64,000 nucleotides of DNA from Lentiprolixibacter aurantiacus (lineage in GTDB: Bacteria > Bacteroidota > Bacteroidia > Flavobacteriales > Flavobacteriaceae), in contig NZ_JAPFQP010000001.1 of assembly GCF_026241225.1 (NCBI RefSeq), positions 992,001 to 1,056,000 on the forward strand, in the 5' to 3' direction. The position numbers were made by a program, and so were the translations under genes. Under the pieces are notes generated by a model. The model had not been told where the DNA came from, made no database searches, and worked only from the letters and a program-made list of their open reading frames with translations. Positions within the stretch are counted from its first letter, which is position 1. Each line of letters opens with the position of its first letter. Shown one piece after another: positions 28,101 to 34,938 of this stretch.

Positions 28101-28964
28101 ATCAATGGCTTTTCCCTGTCTATATGTGCCGAAGGCCAGTACAGGCCGGACAATGACAACGATGGGGTTTTCGATGATACGGACGATCTTTGTCTCGGCA
28201 CCCCTGAAGGTTTGGAAGTAAACGCCGATGGATGTCCCGTATACCGTTTTGATGAAAATAATTTTACCCTTTCCATAAGCAGTGAATCCTGCAGGGGGAA
28301 CAATGATGGCAGTATACAAATCAATCCGGCACTTACCCGGGATTATACCGTTAGCATAACTGGTCCGGGAACTGACCTGAACGATAGTTTTACCAATGGA
28401 TATTCCCTTTCCAATTTAGGAGCCGGTGTTTATCAGATATGTATAAATGGCACCGAAGGGAGCATCACCTATGAAACCCTTTGTTTTGAAGCGGTAATAT
28501 CCGAGCCGGAACCCATAGACATCAATGGTATCCTTTCAGCAGATGGAACTGAAGTTACCCTTAGTCTAAATGGGGCCGACTTCTTTAACATCGAACTCAA
28601 TGGTGTATTAACCCGGACGTCGGATCCTTTGGTAACACTTAAACTGGATAATGGGCCCAATACCCTGAGGGTAACCGGGGATTTGCCTTGCCAGGGTCTG
28701 TTTGAGGAGAGTTATTTCCTGGGAGACCGTACGCTGTTATATCCAAACCCTGTTAAGGATCAGTTTTCCATATTTCTTGTAGAACCACAGGATGGCCTGC
28801 AGGTGATTGTCTTTGACATACAGGGCAGGATGTTCAAACAATTCAGTTATTCTGGGTTGATGAATCAGGTTGATTTGGATGCCAGTGCCTGGCCTTCCGG
28901 CATGTATTTCATTTCCCTGAAAGGAGAATCGCTGAATGAAACCCATAAAATGATCAGGCGATGA
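25185..28964 (+). CDS. Secreted reprolysin-like zinc metalloprotease with P-domain and type IX sorting signal
   Basis: 1259 residues. A signal peptide (ends near LWSQ) precedes a prodomain. The zinc site HELGHQFGANH is at residues 334-344 with a Met-turn IMSY about 20 residues later, the metzincin layout. Ig/cadherin-like repeats (about 410-740), a fibronectin-III-like module (about 750-838), a proprotein-convertase P-domain (about 845-983), a calcium-binding thrombospondin-3-like stretch (DNDNDGVFDDTDD, near 988), and a C-terminal T9SS type A sorting domain (LYPNPVKDQFSI onward) follow. It should be exported by Sec and then anchored or released by type IX secretion. An ATG at 25194 is an alternative start. 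Confidence 0.9.
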   Translation: MPHMIAKLRLVLSIPIFFFSFCLWSQTVYWMPSSSVERIPERFQVEANGEKPALFSLDEAELGKRLNGISPGVLSSETIYFPDAKGRFIQFRVKETPVFAPELAAKYPNIRSFTGYSTGADPVKIRFSYSHNGLQSMMISPDKGIPTFIEKLNKGANVYAIYNRDGLSSREAEFVCNTQTARMPEMPQTFPLFDDQVLRRYRIAVSATGEYTVFHGGTVADALAAINATLTRVNEVFETDLAVTFELVADNDLIIFTDPDTDPYGGNLNTETQNTISSTIGALNYDVGHLFHEENIGGNAGFIGAVCQDERKASAYSASLNPEGDRYDIDLVAHELGHQFGANHTFSHTPEGTGVQFEPGSGTTIMSYAGITGEDDVAGFSDPYFHYISIFQIANYLQGNSCAVELPLANNPPLIQPLTDYSIPRGTAFVLTGNASDPDTGDVLTYTWEQADNGLVTASTFGPENVSGANFRSLEPTSSPERYFPKLSRVASGNLTQTNPVENSAWETVSTVEREMNFALTVRDNAAGGGQLTSALMKVDVVNNAGPFVVTSQSNTTTYSAGSAQTVSWEVSGTDEAPIFAQYVDIFLSLDGGNSFPIILAEQVPNDGEQEVLLPGSASSTGRIMVKASNNIFFAVNAADFTITESEVVMDFEALDYEVCQPNDLTIPFEFETYQGFSETVTFSIPDAPAGLGVSFNPSSVDAETSVNLTISNTATVAAGEYPLTVTATSASQVTTVTLQLKVYNNSFADVSLLSPANGASDVSLLPVLQWEANANASSYQVEIATDAAFGNVVDSGSVLQNQFEPQGLQESTTYYWRVKPVNPCGEGTFSTAFNFTTIQLDCETRDATDTPRAISSAGTPTVTSEIMFLNDLTIADVDVQVNIEHTYVSDLVIRLISPSGTAVTLVANACGSRENINAIFDDDAQPLSCGVDPAISGTVKPVGSLSSFNGESTLGTWTLEVSDVFTADGGFINGFSLSICAEGQYRPDNDNDGVFDDTDDLCLGTPEGLEVNADGCPVYRFDENNFTLSISSESCRGNNDGSIQINPALTRDYTVSITGPGTDLNDSFTNGYSLSNLGAGVYQICINGTEGSITYETLCFEAVISEPEPIDINGILSADGTEVTLSLNGADFFNIELNGVLTRTSDPLVTLKLDNGPNTLRVTGDLPCQGLFEESYFLGDRTLLYPNPVKDQFSIFLVEPQDGLQVIVFDIQGRMFKQFSYSGLMNQVDLDASAWPSGMYFISLKGESLNETHKMIRR

Positions 28965-29641
28965 GGAGTGTAATTTTATTAGTAACCGGGATCCTGTTTT
29001 TGAGCTGCGGCAAGGATTCCCCACCCAAGCCCCCGGAGGCGGCGCTTCTGGTATTTCCTGAACGAAATTCAGAGTGCACAACTGGAATTGACCTCAATGA
29101 TGTGACCAGTCAGGTAGAATTCCGCTGGCAGGAAGCAAGGTTTACCGATACGTATGAATTAAGGGTTACCAATTTGAATACCGGATCAACCCAGACCATT
29201 ACCACAACTGCCCTTTCTGCTGTTCGCCCGTTGGAGAAAGGAGCACTTTTTCGCTGGGAAATCCGTACTCGAAATGAACAAACGGAAGATATTGTCAGCA
29301 GCGAATCCTGGTTGTTTTACAATGCCGGGTCACAGGATAGCTATGCGCCTTTCCCAGCTGAAATAATATTCCCGGTTTCAGGGGCTTCTGTTGTGCCGGA
29401 TATTAATAACGAGATTACCCTCCAATGGTCCGGATCTGATGTTGACAATGATCTGGCTGGATATGAAATTTACCTGGATACTTCTAATCCACCGACCACG
29501 CTTGCTGCGAGTCCGTCTGTAAGCTTGAACAGCACAAGAATAGTGGTGCAGCGAAACACGGTATACTACTGGAAGATCATTAGCAGGGACAGGGAAAACA
29601 ACACTTCTGATACCGGGGTGTATAGTTTTAGGGTACTTTAG
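28961..29641 (+). CDS. Lipoprotein with two fibronectin-III-like modules
   Basis: 226 residues. Signal peptide with lipobox FLSCG (cysteine about 16). Two beta-sandwich modules can be recognised, each with an FxWxxxxDxYELRV or LxWSGSDVDNDLAGYEIYL pattern and a YYWKI strand. It overlaps the metalloprotease gene by 4 bases (ATGA), so the two are translated together. It may be a surface partner or anchor for the protease. Confidence 0.75.
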   Translation: MRSVILLVTGILFLSCGKDSPPKPPEAALLVFPERNSECTTGIDLNDVTSQVEFRWQEARFTDTYELRVTNLNTGSTQTITTTALSAVRPLEKGALFRWEIRTRNEQTEDIVSSESWLFYNAGSQDSYAPFPAEIIFPVSGASVVPDINNEITLQWSGSDVDNDLAGYEIYLDTSNPPTTLAASPSVSLNSTRIVVQRNTVYYWKIISRDRENNTSDTGVYSFRVL

Positions 29642-29642
29642 G

Positions 29643-30278
29643 CTAGGTATTGTTGAATTGGTTCATGGTGATCTTTGGTCCCGCGAGGATAAATGAAGGG
29701 ATGAGATCCATGATGCGATCCATCCGCTCGGGCAGGGCTTCTTCTTCCGGGACATCCCATTTTCCGAGTACGTAATCTACTTGCTTCCCTTTGCTGAAAT
29801 CGCTTCCAACACCAAACCTGAGTCTGTGGTATTGCGTGGTCTGTAGTACTTGCTGTATATCTTTGAGCCCGTTATGGCCTCCGTCGCTTCCTTTGGATTT
29901 AAGTCGCAATGTACCAAATGGAAGGTTGATATCGTCTGTAATGATAAGCACATTTTCCAGGGGTATTTTCTCCTTGTCCAACCAGTATTTCACCGCCTTG
30001 CCACTGCGGTTCATATAGGTAGACGGTTTGATGCATAATACCTGGCGTCCTTTGACTTTGAAGGTGCCTATATCCGCGAGTTTAGCAGGTTCAAAGGCGA
30101 AATCCATTTTTGCAGCGAGAGCATCCAGGATTTTGAAGCCTACATTATGGCGAGTGCCGGCGTATTCCGGACCAATATTGCCCAAACCTACTAACATAAA
30201 CTTTTTCATAGCCTCATCTGTTTCTCCCAGTATGCCTGCCTCTTTTTTAAAAAGCCCGGATATTAAGCGAAATAACAT
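29643..30278 (-). CDS. pth: Peptidyl-tRNA hydrolase
   Basis: 211 residues. MLVGLGNIGPEYAGTRHNVGF carries the substrate-binding asparagine and catalytic histidine; KPSTYMNRSGKAV and SDGGHNGLKDI are the other signatures. The first 23 residues are an extension ahead of the usual start (MKKFMLVGLGN at 30209, an alternative start). It frees tRNA from stalled peptidyl-tRNA. It follows rplY, as often in Bacteroidota. Confidence 0.95.
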   Translation of the reverse strand: MLFRLISGLFKKEAGILGETDEAMKKFMLVGLGNIGPEYAGTRHNVGFKILDALAAKMDFAFEPAKLADIGTFKVKGRQVLCIKPSTYMNRSGKAVKYWLDKEKIPLENVLIITDDINLPFGTLRLKSKGSDGGHNGLKDIQQVLQTTQYHRLRFGVGSDFSKGKQVDYVLGKWDVPEEEALPERMDRIMDLIPSFILAGPKITMNQFNNT

Positions 30279-30284
30279 GCCTTA

Positions 30285-30327
30285 AAAATACAAAAGCATC
30301 CCTAAGCCGTGAGCAAAAGGGATGCTT
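30285..30327 (-). terminator. Terminator after rplY
   Basis: AAGCATCCC and GGGATGCTT form a 9-base-pair stem just past the rplY stop, followed on the minus strand by a U-rich run. Confidence 0.75.
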
Positions 30328-30346
30328 GTATCTGAATGTTTTAGAA

Positions 30347-31000
30347 CTATTCGTTGCTTTCTGCCGGAGCTTCGGCACCTTCAGCTGCGGCTTCAGCGCC
30401 TTCAGCTGCTACTCCTTCAAGTTCTTCTTCCTCCTCCTCGTCGACCACAACAGCAGCACGAGCCATCTTAACCTGAACAACTACCGAAGAATCCGGGTGC
30501 TGGATGGAGAATTCATCTTTCTTAAGTGTATCTACCGAAATATGGTCACCGATCTTCAATTTAGAAATATCCACGTCAAAGAAATCGGGCAGGTTGTCCG
30601 GAAGTGCTTTGATAGTAAGCTTACGCCTCCTGAAAAGCAATCGCCCACCATTTCTAACCCCTGGAGAATTCCCTTGTAGTCTTACCGGGATTTGCATGGT
30701 AACTTCTTTGTCCGGGAACAACTGGTAAAAATCAATGTGCAGAATTTTATCGGTTACCGGGTGGAACTGAATATCCTGCATAACGGCTTTAACTTTTGCT
30801 CCCCCTTCCAAATCAACCACAACAGTGTGGGCTTTTGAGGTGTACACTAAATCCTTGAATGCGATTTCATCCGCTGAAAAGTGTAGTGGTTTATCCCCTC
30901 CGTAGACCACGCAAGGGACCTTTCCAGCATTACGTAGGGCTTTCGTTGCCTTCTTGCCCACGCTTTCTCTTTCTGATCCTTTGATTGTAATTGACTTCAT
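30347..31000 (-). CDS. rplY: 50S ribosomal protein L25/general stress protein Ctc
   Basis: 217 residues. The N-terminal L25 domain binds 5S rRNA ([32 protein letters not shown]), and the middle part is the TL5/Ctc beta domain ([13 protein letters not shown]). The last 35 residues are an acidic Glu/Ala-rich tail ([19 protein letters not shown]), common in this phylum. It lies 20 bases after prs. Confidence 0.95.
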   Translation of the reverse strand: MKSITIKGSERESVGKKATKALRNAGKVPCVVYGGDKPLHFSADEIAFKDLVYTSKAHTVVVDLEGGAKVKAVMQDIQFHPVTDKILHIDFYQLFPDKEVTMQIPVRLQGNSPGVRNGGRLLFRRRKLTIKALPDNLPDFFDVDISKLKIGDHISVDTLKKDEFSIQHPDSSVVVQVKMARAAVVVDEEEEEELEGVAAEGAEAAAEGAEAPAESNE

Positions 31001-31020
31001 TTTATATAATAAGTAATGAT

Positions 31021-31962
31021 TTACATGATGAATTTGGACGCAATGGAGGTGTTGTTGTGAACACGTTGCATTACATCGGCGAACAGATCGGCACAGCTTA
31101 ACACCCTGATCTTATCACTTTTGGCTTGGATAGGGATGGAGTCTGTGACAATGAGTTCTAACAGTTTTGATTTTTCGATCCTTTCATAGGCATTGCCTGA
31201 AAGCAAACCGTGTGTTGTTATGGCACGAACGCTTTTGGCTCCTCGTTCCATCATCAGGTCGGCTGCCTTGGTAAGGGTTCCGGCCGTATCCACAAGGTCA
31301 TCTACAAGGACTACATTTTTGTCGGTTACATCACCGATGAGTTCCATGTGGGAAATAACATTAGCTTTAGCGCGCTGCTTATAGCAGATCACTACATCGC
31401 TTTCCAATGCTTTGGAATAAGCATAAGCCCTCTTGGAACCTCCCATATCCGGTGAGGCAATAGTCAGGTTGTCCAGGTTAAGGCTTCTTAGGTAAGGCAG
31501 GAATAAGGTAGAGGCGTATAAGTGGTCTACCGGCCTTTCAAAGAATCCCTGTATCTGGTCTGCGTGCAGGTCCATGGTGATAATACGGGTAGCACCAGCA
31601 GCTTCCAGCATCTTGGCAATAAGTTTGGCTGCAATGGGCACCCTTGGCTTGTCTTTGCGATCCTGTCGGGCCCATCCGTAATAGGGGATCACGGCGGTTA
31701 TGTGCCGTGCAGAAGCCCTTTTGGCCGCATCTATCATAAGCAGCATTTCCATCAGGTTCTCCGAACTCGGATTGGTGGAGCCAATAATAAAAATCCTGGT
31801 CCCGCGGATGGATTCCTCAAATGAGGGCTGGTATTCCCCGTCACTGAATCTGGAGAAATTTACATTCCCCAGTTCCATTCCGTATGATGCGGCGATTTTT
31901 TCTCCGAGTTCCCTGCTTTGGGAGCAGGCAAAAATTTTCGGTTCAGGAACTTGATAAGGCAT
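31021..31962 (-). CDS. prs: Ribose-phosphate pyrophosphokinase
   Basis: 313 residues from the ATG at 31962 ([16 protein letters not shown]); a more distant ATG at 32016 gives an atypical leader. [12 protein letters not shown] and the PRPP-loop [14 protein letters not shown] are diagnostic. It makes PRPP from ribose 5-phosphate and ATP. Followed by rplY and pth in the order prs-rplY-pth that many bacteria share. Confidence 0.96.
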   Translation of the reverse strand: MPYQVPEPKIFACSQSRELGEKIAASYGMELGNVNFSRFSDGEYQPSFEESIRGTRIFIIGSTNPSSENLMEMLLMIDAAKRASARHITAVIPYYGWARQDRKDKPRVPIAAKLIAKMLEAAGATRIITMDLHADQIQGFFERPVDHLYASTLFLPYLRSLNLDNLTIASPDMGGSKRAYAYSKALESDVVICYKQRAKANVISHMELIGDVTDKNVVLVDDLVDTAGTLTKAADLMMERGAKSVRAITTHGLLSGNAYERIEKSKLLELIVTDSIPIQAKSDKIRVLSCADLFADVMQRVHNNTSIASKFIM

Positions 31963-32013
31963 GCCAGTATACTTATTGTCTAAATTTTTGGTACCCTGTG
32001 TTTTAAGGAGGTG

Positions 32014-32021
32014 CAAATTTA
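32014..32021 (-). promoter_or_regulatory. TAnnTTTG -7 box for prs
   Basis: The minus strand reads TAAATTTG about 52 bases upstream of the prs ATG at 31962, leaving a short leader. Confidence 0.45.
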
Positions 32022-32086
32022 AACAATTATTTGGGTTGCTAAAGGATAAAACTGAAATTTTAATTTTACAAATGGAGAGTATTTTA

Positions 32087-32094
32087 TAGCTTTG
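32087..32094 (+). promoter_or_regulatory. tRNA promoter -7 box
   Basis: TAGCTTTG is a perfect Bacteroidota -7 box 10 bases before the 5' tRNA-Leu fragment at 32105. Its placement suggests it was the promoter of the now broken tRNA gene and now drives the intact tRNA-Leu(CAA) downstream. Confidence 0.55.
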
Positions 32095-32104
32095 CAGACC
32101 CTTT

Positions 32105-32141
32105 GCCTCGGTGGCGGTCCCGATAGCTATCGGGAGGTAGA
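32105..32141 (+). pseudogene. 5' fragment of a tRNA-Leu gene interrupted by a palindrome
   Basis: GCCTCGGTGGCGG reads as the acceptor strand and start of the D-arm of a tRNA-Leu. After it comes an 18-base perfect palindrome (32118-32135) in place of the usual AATT, and then GGTAGA, the expected end of the D-loop. The acceptor strand GCCTCGG pairs with CCGAGGT of the 3' fragment at 32601-32607, with a terminal G-U, the same terminal pair as in both intact tRNA-Leu genes of this window. Confidence 0.6.
32118..32135. repeat. Palindromic repeat in tRNA D-loop position
   Basis: TCCCGATAGCTATCGGGA is an 18-base perfect palindrome. It interrupts the tRNA-Leu 5' fragment between the D-stem and the GGTAGA of the D-loop. 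I recall this palindrome as abundant in Flavobacteriaceae genomes, but that cannot be checked here. Confidence 0.8.
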
Positions 32142-32166
32142 TCTGCCTGCTATCAGAAGGACACTT

Positions 32167-32250
32167 GCCAAAGTGGTGGAATTGGTAGACACGTTGGATT
32201 CAAAATCCAATGCCTGCAAGGGCGTGTGGGTTCGAGTCCCACCTTTGGTA
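32167..32250 (+). tRNA. tRNA-Leu (anticodon CAA)
   Basis: 84 bases with acceptor GCCAAAG pairing with CTTTGGT (terminal G-U), discriminator A, D-arm GTGGAATTGGTAGACAC, anticodon stem TTGGA/TCCAA around TTCAAAA, a long variable arm (GCC/GGC) and T-arm GTGGGTTCGAGTCCCAC. The long variable arm and CAA anticodon identify leucine, reading UUG. CCA is not encoded. A strong terminator follows. Confidence 0.95.
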
Positions 32251-32253
32251 CAA

Positions 32254-32286
32254 AAGCCTCATCCAGGATGAGGCTTTTTTATTTTT
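32254..32286 (+). terminator. Terminator after tRNA-Leu(CAA)
   Basis: AAGCCTCAT / ATGAGGCTT stem with a CCAGG loop, followed by a T-rich run, starting 4 bases after the tRNA. Confidence 0.88.
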
Positions 32287-32292
32287 AGAGAT

Positions 32293-32529
32293 ATGATTGA
32301 GGTCTATGCTATAAGAAGTATTCATAGAAAATACATTTATGTTGGTATTACAAATAATATTGTTCGAAGGTTAAAGGAACATAATAAGGGTTACAACAAG
32401 AAGACCAAAGCTTACAGTCCATATGAATTGATTTACACAAAGGGATTTGCAACAAGGTCTGAAGCCCGAAAGCATGAAAAGTTTCTAAAGTCCGGGTCAG
32501 GTAAGGAGTTTTTGAAGACTTTGCAATAA
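32293..32529 (+). CDS. Small GIY-YIG nuclease family protein
   Basis: 78 residues, a minimal UvrC/YhbQ-type GIY-YIG domain. The first motif varies (IYVGIT), followed by NNIVRRLKEHNKGY with the conserved arginine and LIYTKGFATRSEARKHEKFLK with the catalytic glutamate. It lies between intact tRNA-Leu(CAA) and the 3' fragment of a second tRNA-Leu. Its start is 7 bases past the tRNA terminator. Members of this short family often sit beside RNA genes in Flavobacteriia. Nuclease activity and a role in mobility are inferred. Confidence 0.85.
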   Translation: MIEVYAIRSIHRKYIYVGITNNIVRRLKEHNKGYNKKTKAYSPYELIYTKGFATRSEARKHEKFLKSGSGKEFLKTLQ

Positions 32530-32531
32530 AG

Positions 32532-32608
32532 CTGGACCTGCCTGCCGGCAGGCAGGTTCAAAATCCAGTGGTAGCAATACCGTGTGGGTTCGATTCCCAC
32601 CCGAGGTA
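32532..32608 (+). pseudogene. 3' fragment of a tRNA-Leu(CAA) gene interrupted by a palindrome
   Basis: CTGGA (32532-32536) is the 5' anticodon-stem strand. A 20-base perfect palindrome (32537-32556) follows, then the loop TTCAAAA and stem strand TCCAG (32564-32568). A variable arm GGTA-GCAA-TACC, a T-arm GTGGG/CCCAC and the acceptor strand CCGAGGT plus A complete the 3' half. From the loop to the end it has the same length as the intact tRNA-Leu(CAA), with no gaps. The matching 5' acceptor strand is at 32105-32111. The palindrome sits exactly at the stem-loop border, so the tRNA cannot be functional as it stands. Confidence 0.75.
32537..32556. repeat. Palindromic repeat at anticodon stem-loop border
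   Basis: CCTGCCTGCCGGCAGGCAGG is a 20-base perfect palindrome (22 with the flanking A and T). It separates the anticodon stem from its loop in the tRNA-Leu 3' fragment. A related near-palindrome is at 47834-47850. Confidence 0.85.
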
Positions 32609-32637
32609 CGGATAAACCACAAAATGTGGAAGTGCGA

Positions 32638-32672
32638 GCGAGCTTCAAAAAAAGAAGCTCGCTTCTTTTTTT
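32638..32672 (+). terminator. Strong hairpin with T-tract after tRNA-Leu 3' fragment
   Basis: GCGAGCTTC and GAAGCTCGC pair around an A7 loop, followed by TTCTTTTTTT. A smaller hairpin CCACA/TGTGG lies just before it. Confidence 0.75.
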
Positions 32673-32697
32673 GTACAAGGGCGATACTTCTTTTTGT

Positions 32698-32729
32698 GGT
32701 TTTCAAAACGAGCGAGTAGGGAAGCTTTC
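32698..32729. repeat. Partial copy (A) of the island repeat
   Basis: The core TTTCAAAACGAGCGAGTAGG and the following GAAGCTTT match copy B (32819) with one or two changes, then diverge. The 32609-33179 stretch carries no convincing gene, only repeats A and B and the terminator hairpin. Confidence 0.6.
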
Positions 32730-32818
32730 TGAGAAGAAAGCATTCCCGGCGAGTTTTGAGATGATTCTATTGGGTGTCAAACTTCGTATTTTGAAACGAA
32801 CGCCGTGTTTCTTTTTTC

Positions 32819-32875
32819 GGCTTTCAAAACGAGCGAGCAGGGAAGCTTTACTTAAGAAAGGCAAGTCCACCCGAG
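32819..32875. repeat. Island direct repeat, copy B
   Basis: 57 bases, about 51 identical to copy C at 38298-38354, in the same orientation. It ends TCCACCCGAG, which resembles the 3' end of the broken tRNA-Leu (CCCACCCGAGG). B and C bound an AT-rich stretch of about 5.4 kb. Confidence 0.75.
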
Positions 32876-33179
32876 CTAACATTTCTAACATTTTATTCAT
32901 TCCTTGCACGCACATTCGTTTCAGATTGAATTTGGAATAGACATTAACTTTCCCGTTTGGAATTTGTTTTATGTCAATTCTCTTTTTGTCACATAGTCTG
33001 TTTAAGCAATCAACAACATGGCTGTGACAAAATGTAAGATTTTGTAAACTATACCTGCAGTTTGTCAGATTCATTTGCATTTTATGTAGATAATCCATTA
33101 TTTCGAAAATCCCCTGTCAGAAATACTTTCCTGCAATACTATTATTATTACCCAGCAGGGTATTTAATCCAACCAAAAA

Positions 33180-34904
33180 ATGAGAACCTCATCCAAACTT
33201 CTTATTGCATTTATTTTACTGTTTGTATTAAGCAATTGTTCCAAAAATGACTCTGGACCAAATACAGATCCTGATGTGGATTCGCCAGCACCAGGTCCAA
33301 ATTCAGAATCTTTCTCAGTTGTATCAGGGAACATCGATTTGCCTGAAGGGAGTAGCCTTAATTTAAGTTCGCTGACCGTATCGTCATCAACTAATAAGAG
33401 CACGATTTCTAATGGTGGTTTTGAACTGGATGTATATGGAGATTACACGGCCACTTATCTTGCTGATGCTAATGATAATGTGTTTTTGATAGGATATAAA
33501 TATCCCGATAGTCCCAATAATGATATTACTTCAACTTCAACGGCTTTAGGTTTGCTAATGATGTCGCCATCAGTTTTAGACCTTTCTGAAGAAGGAAAAA
33601 GATTGTTGATCAATAGATTTTTGGGAGACAGTAATTTTCAGGTATTAGTAGAGGCGATTGAGCAAAATATAGCTGCAGGTAATGATTTATTCGATTCAAA
33701 CAATACAGCAATAATGCAGGCCCTGGTTGCGGTTTTTCAATCTTCTTCTCGTCCTAACTCCAATAATGAAGAATTGCCTGTTTTCATGTCAAGAGCAGGA
33801 AGAAACTTCATTTTTAACGCTGGACAGGGTACTGTTCCCAATGTATATAATACGATAATTGGTGTTTATAAAAATGGGGATAAGATTGATAACATCAAGG
33901 TAAAAGGTGTTCAAATAGTCCCAACTTCACTTTCAGAGCTTTTTCAAGGAGGCGGCGGCTCTATAGGCGATCCAATTGACGAAGAATATACCTTGCAGGG
34001 AGATGGCGATTTTACTTTTAAATTCAGAACAGGTAAGCCCGGGTCAGATGAATGTAGCCCAGAACACGAGCAAGCCTTTTATGATAACCTGGGGCAATTC
34101 TCCTATAATCTCTTGGTAACACTTATACCATTTCTTGAAACATCCAGTTGTGCTACTACTATTATAAATACTGCCACTACTGCGATTGAAAGCAGTATTG
34201 ATATAAGTATGAATACTAAGGATGTAAGAGTTCTTCTTCTGCAGGTTGCGGACCTAATTATAGGTAAGTCAGAAAGTATAATTAGTAATTGTGTATCGGA
34301 AATACCTTTGGAAAGTAAGTGGTTATTTAAATTTTTAAAGCAATGGAATTTTATCAGTACAGCTTTTGGAGCAATTTCTAATGGGGCAAATACAACCATA
34401 TTTGGCACTCAGTGGATTACTTCTAATTCCACCACAGATTTATTTTTTACTGTGTCTGGCAATGATGTAGTGGAAAGGGATTTTAGAGAAAGTTATGTAA
34501 AGTATTTAGACACTGGTGAAATAATAAGATTTGCAAATCCTGTGGAGTATTACGACTATAGCAATACTTGTGGCACAAGACATTATATGATAGGTCATAA
34601 GCCATCTGACTCGGATTGTTCGTTTGTTTGGACTGATACTTTCGGCTGTTTGTCCTGGAGAATCGAGGTTAATATAAGTAATGAAGATGGTTCCGACCAG
34701 TCGTTATCTATTCCTTATAGAACTGTTAATTTTCGAAATTCTCTAGGCGACCATTTTTTTCGTCTTGATGATGCCATTGGTCCAGTTAGTGGGTTAAATT
34801 ATTTTACATCCTTTCAAGAAACTTCCGAAGGAGTATTTATAACTGGAGATGTTACATTTAATCAGAGTGTAATTCGACCTGTGGAGATTGTCTTAAAGTT
34901 CTAA
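33180..34904 (+). CDS. Large lipoprotein of unknown function
   Basis: 574 residues. The signal peptide ends in a lipobox LSNCS (cysteine about 20), then a Ser/Pro/Asp-rich linker and beta-rich sequence. Cysteines occur in pairs (SSCATT, SNCVSE, NTCGTR, SDCSF, FGCLS), suggesting disulfides in an exported protein. No known domain recognised. Codon use is more AT-rich than in the core genes. The next gene follows 34 bases later. Between the two island repeats. Confidence 0.7.
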   Translation: MRTSSKLLIAFILLFVLSNCSKNDSGPNTDPDVDSPAPGPNSESFSVVSGNIDLPEGSSLNLSSLTVSSSTNKSTISNGGFELDVYGDYTATYLADANDNVFLIGYKYPDSPNNDITSTSTALGLLMMSPSVLDLSEEGKRLLINRFLGDSNFQVLVEAIEQNIAAGNDLFDSNNTAIMQALVAVFQSSSRPNSNNEELPVFMSRAGRNFIFNAGQGTVPNVYNTIIGVYKNGDKIDNIKVKGVQIVPTSLSELFQGGGGSIGDPIDEEYTLQGDGDFTFKFRTGKPGSDECSPEHEQAFYDNLGQFSYNLLVTLIPFLETSSCATTIINTATTAIESSIDISMNTKDVRVLLLQVADLIIGKSESIISNCVSEIPLESKWLFKFLKQWNFISTAFGAISNGANTTIFGTQWITSNSTTDLFFTVSGNDVVERDFRESYVKYLDTGEIIRFANPVEYYDYSNTCGTRHYMIGHKPSDSDCSFVWTDTFGCLSWRIEVNISNEDGSDQSLSIPYRTVNFRNSLGDHFFRLDDAIGPVSGLNYFTSFQETSEGVFITGDVTFNQSVIRPVEIVLKF

Positions 34905-34938
34905 AGGAATCCCGAACGTTTAATTAAAATCCATTCAG

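Noticed and set aside
32532-32608. Group I intron in a tRNA-Leu anticodon loop
   Set aside because: tRNA-Leu is a classical intron host, but the insert at the loop is only a 20-base palindrome with no intron core, and the two halves are separated by another tRNA and an ORF.
32433-32706. Minus-strand ORFs with sequences such as RVGIEPTRY and GGNRTHTV over the tRNA fragment
   Set aside because: These are well-known false translations of reverse-complemented tRNA-Leu sequence and the adjacent palindrome; they only support the tRNA-remnant call.
32703-33098. Minus-strand ORF of 131 codons over repeats A and B
   Set aside because: It runs through repeated non-coding DNA, has no recognisable domain, and its C-terminal part is simply the repeat in translation.
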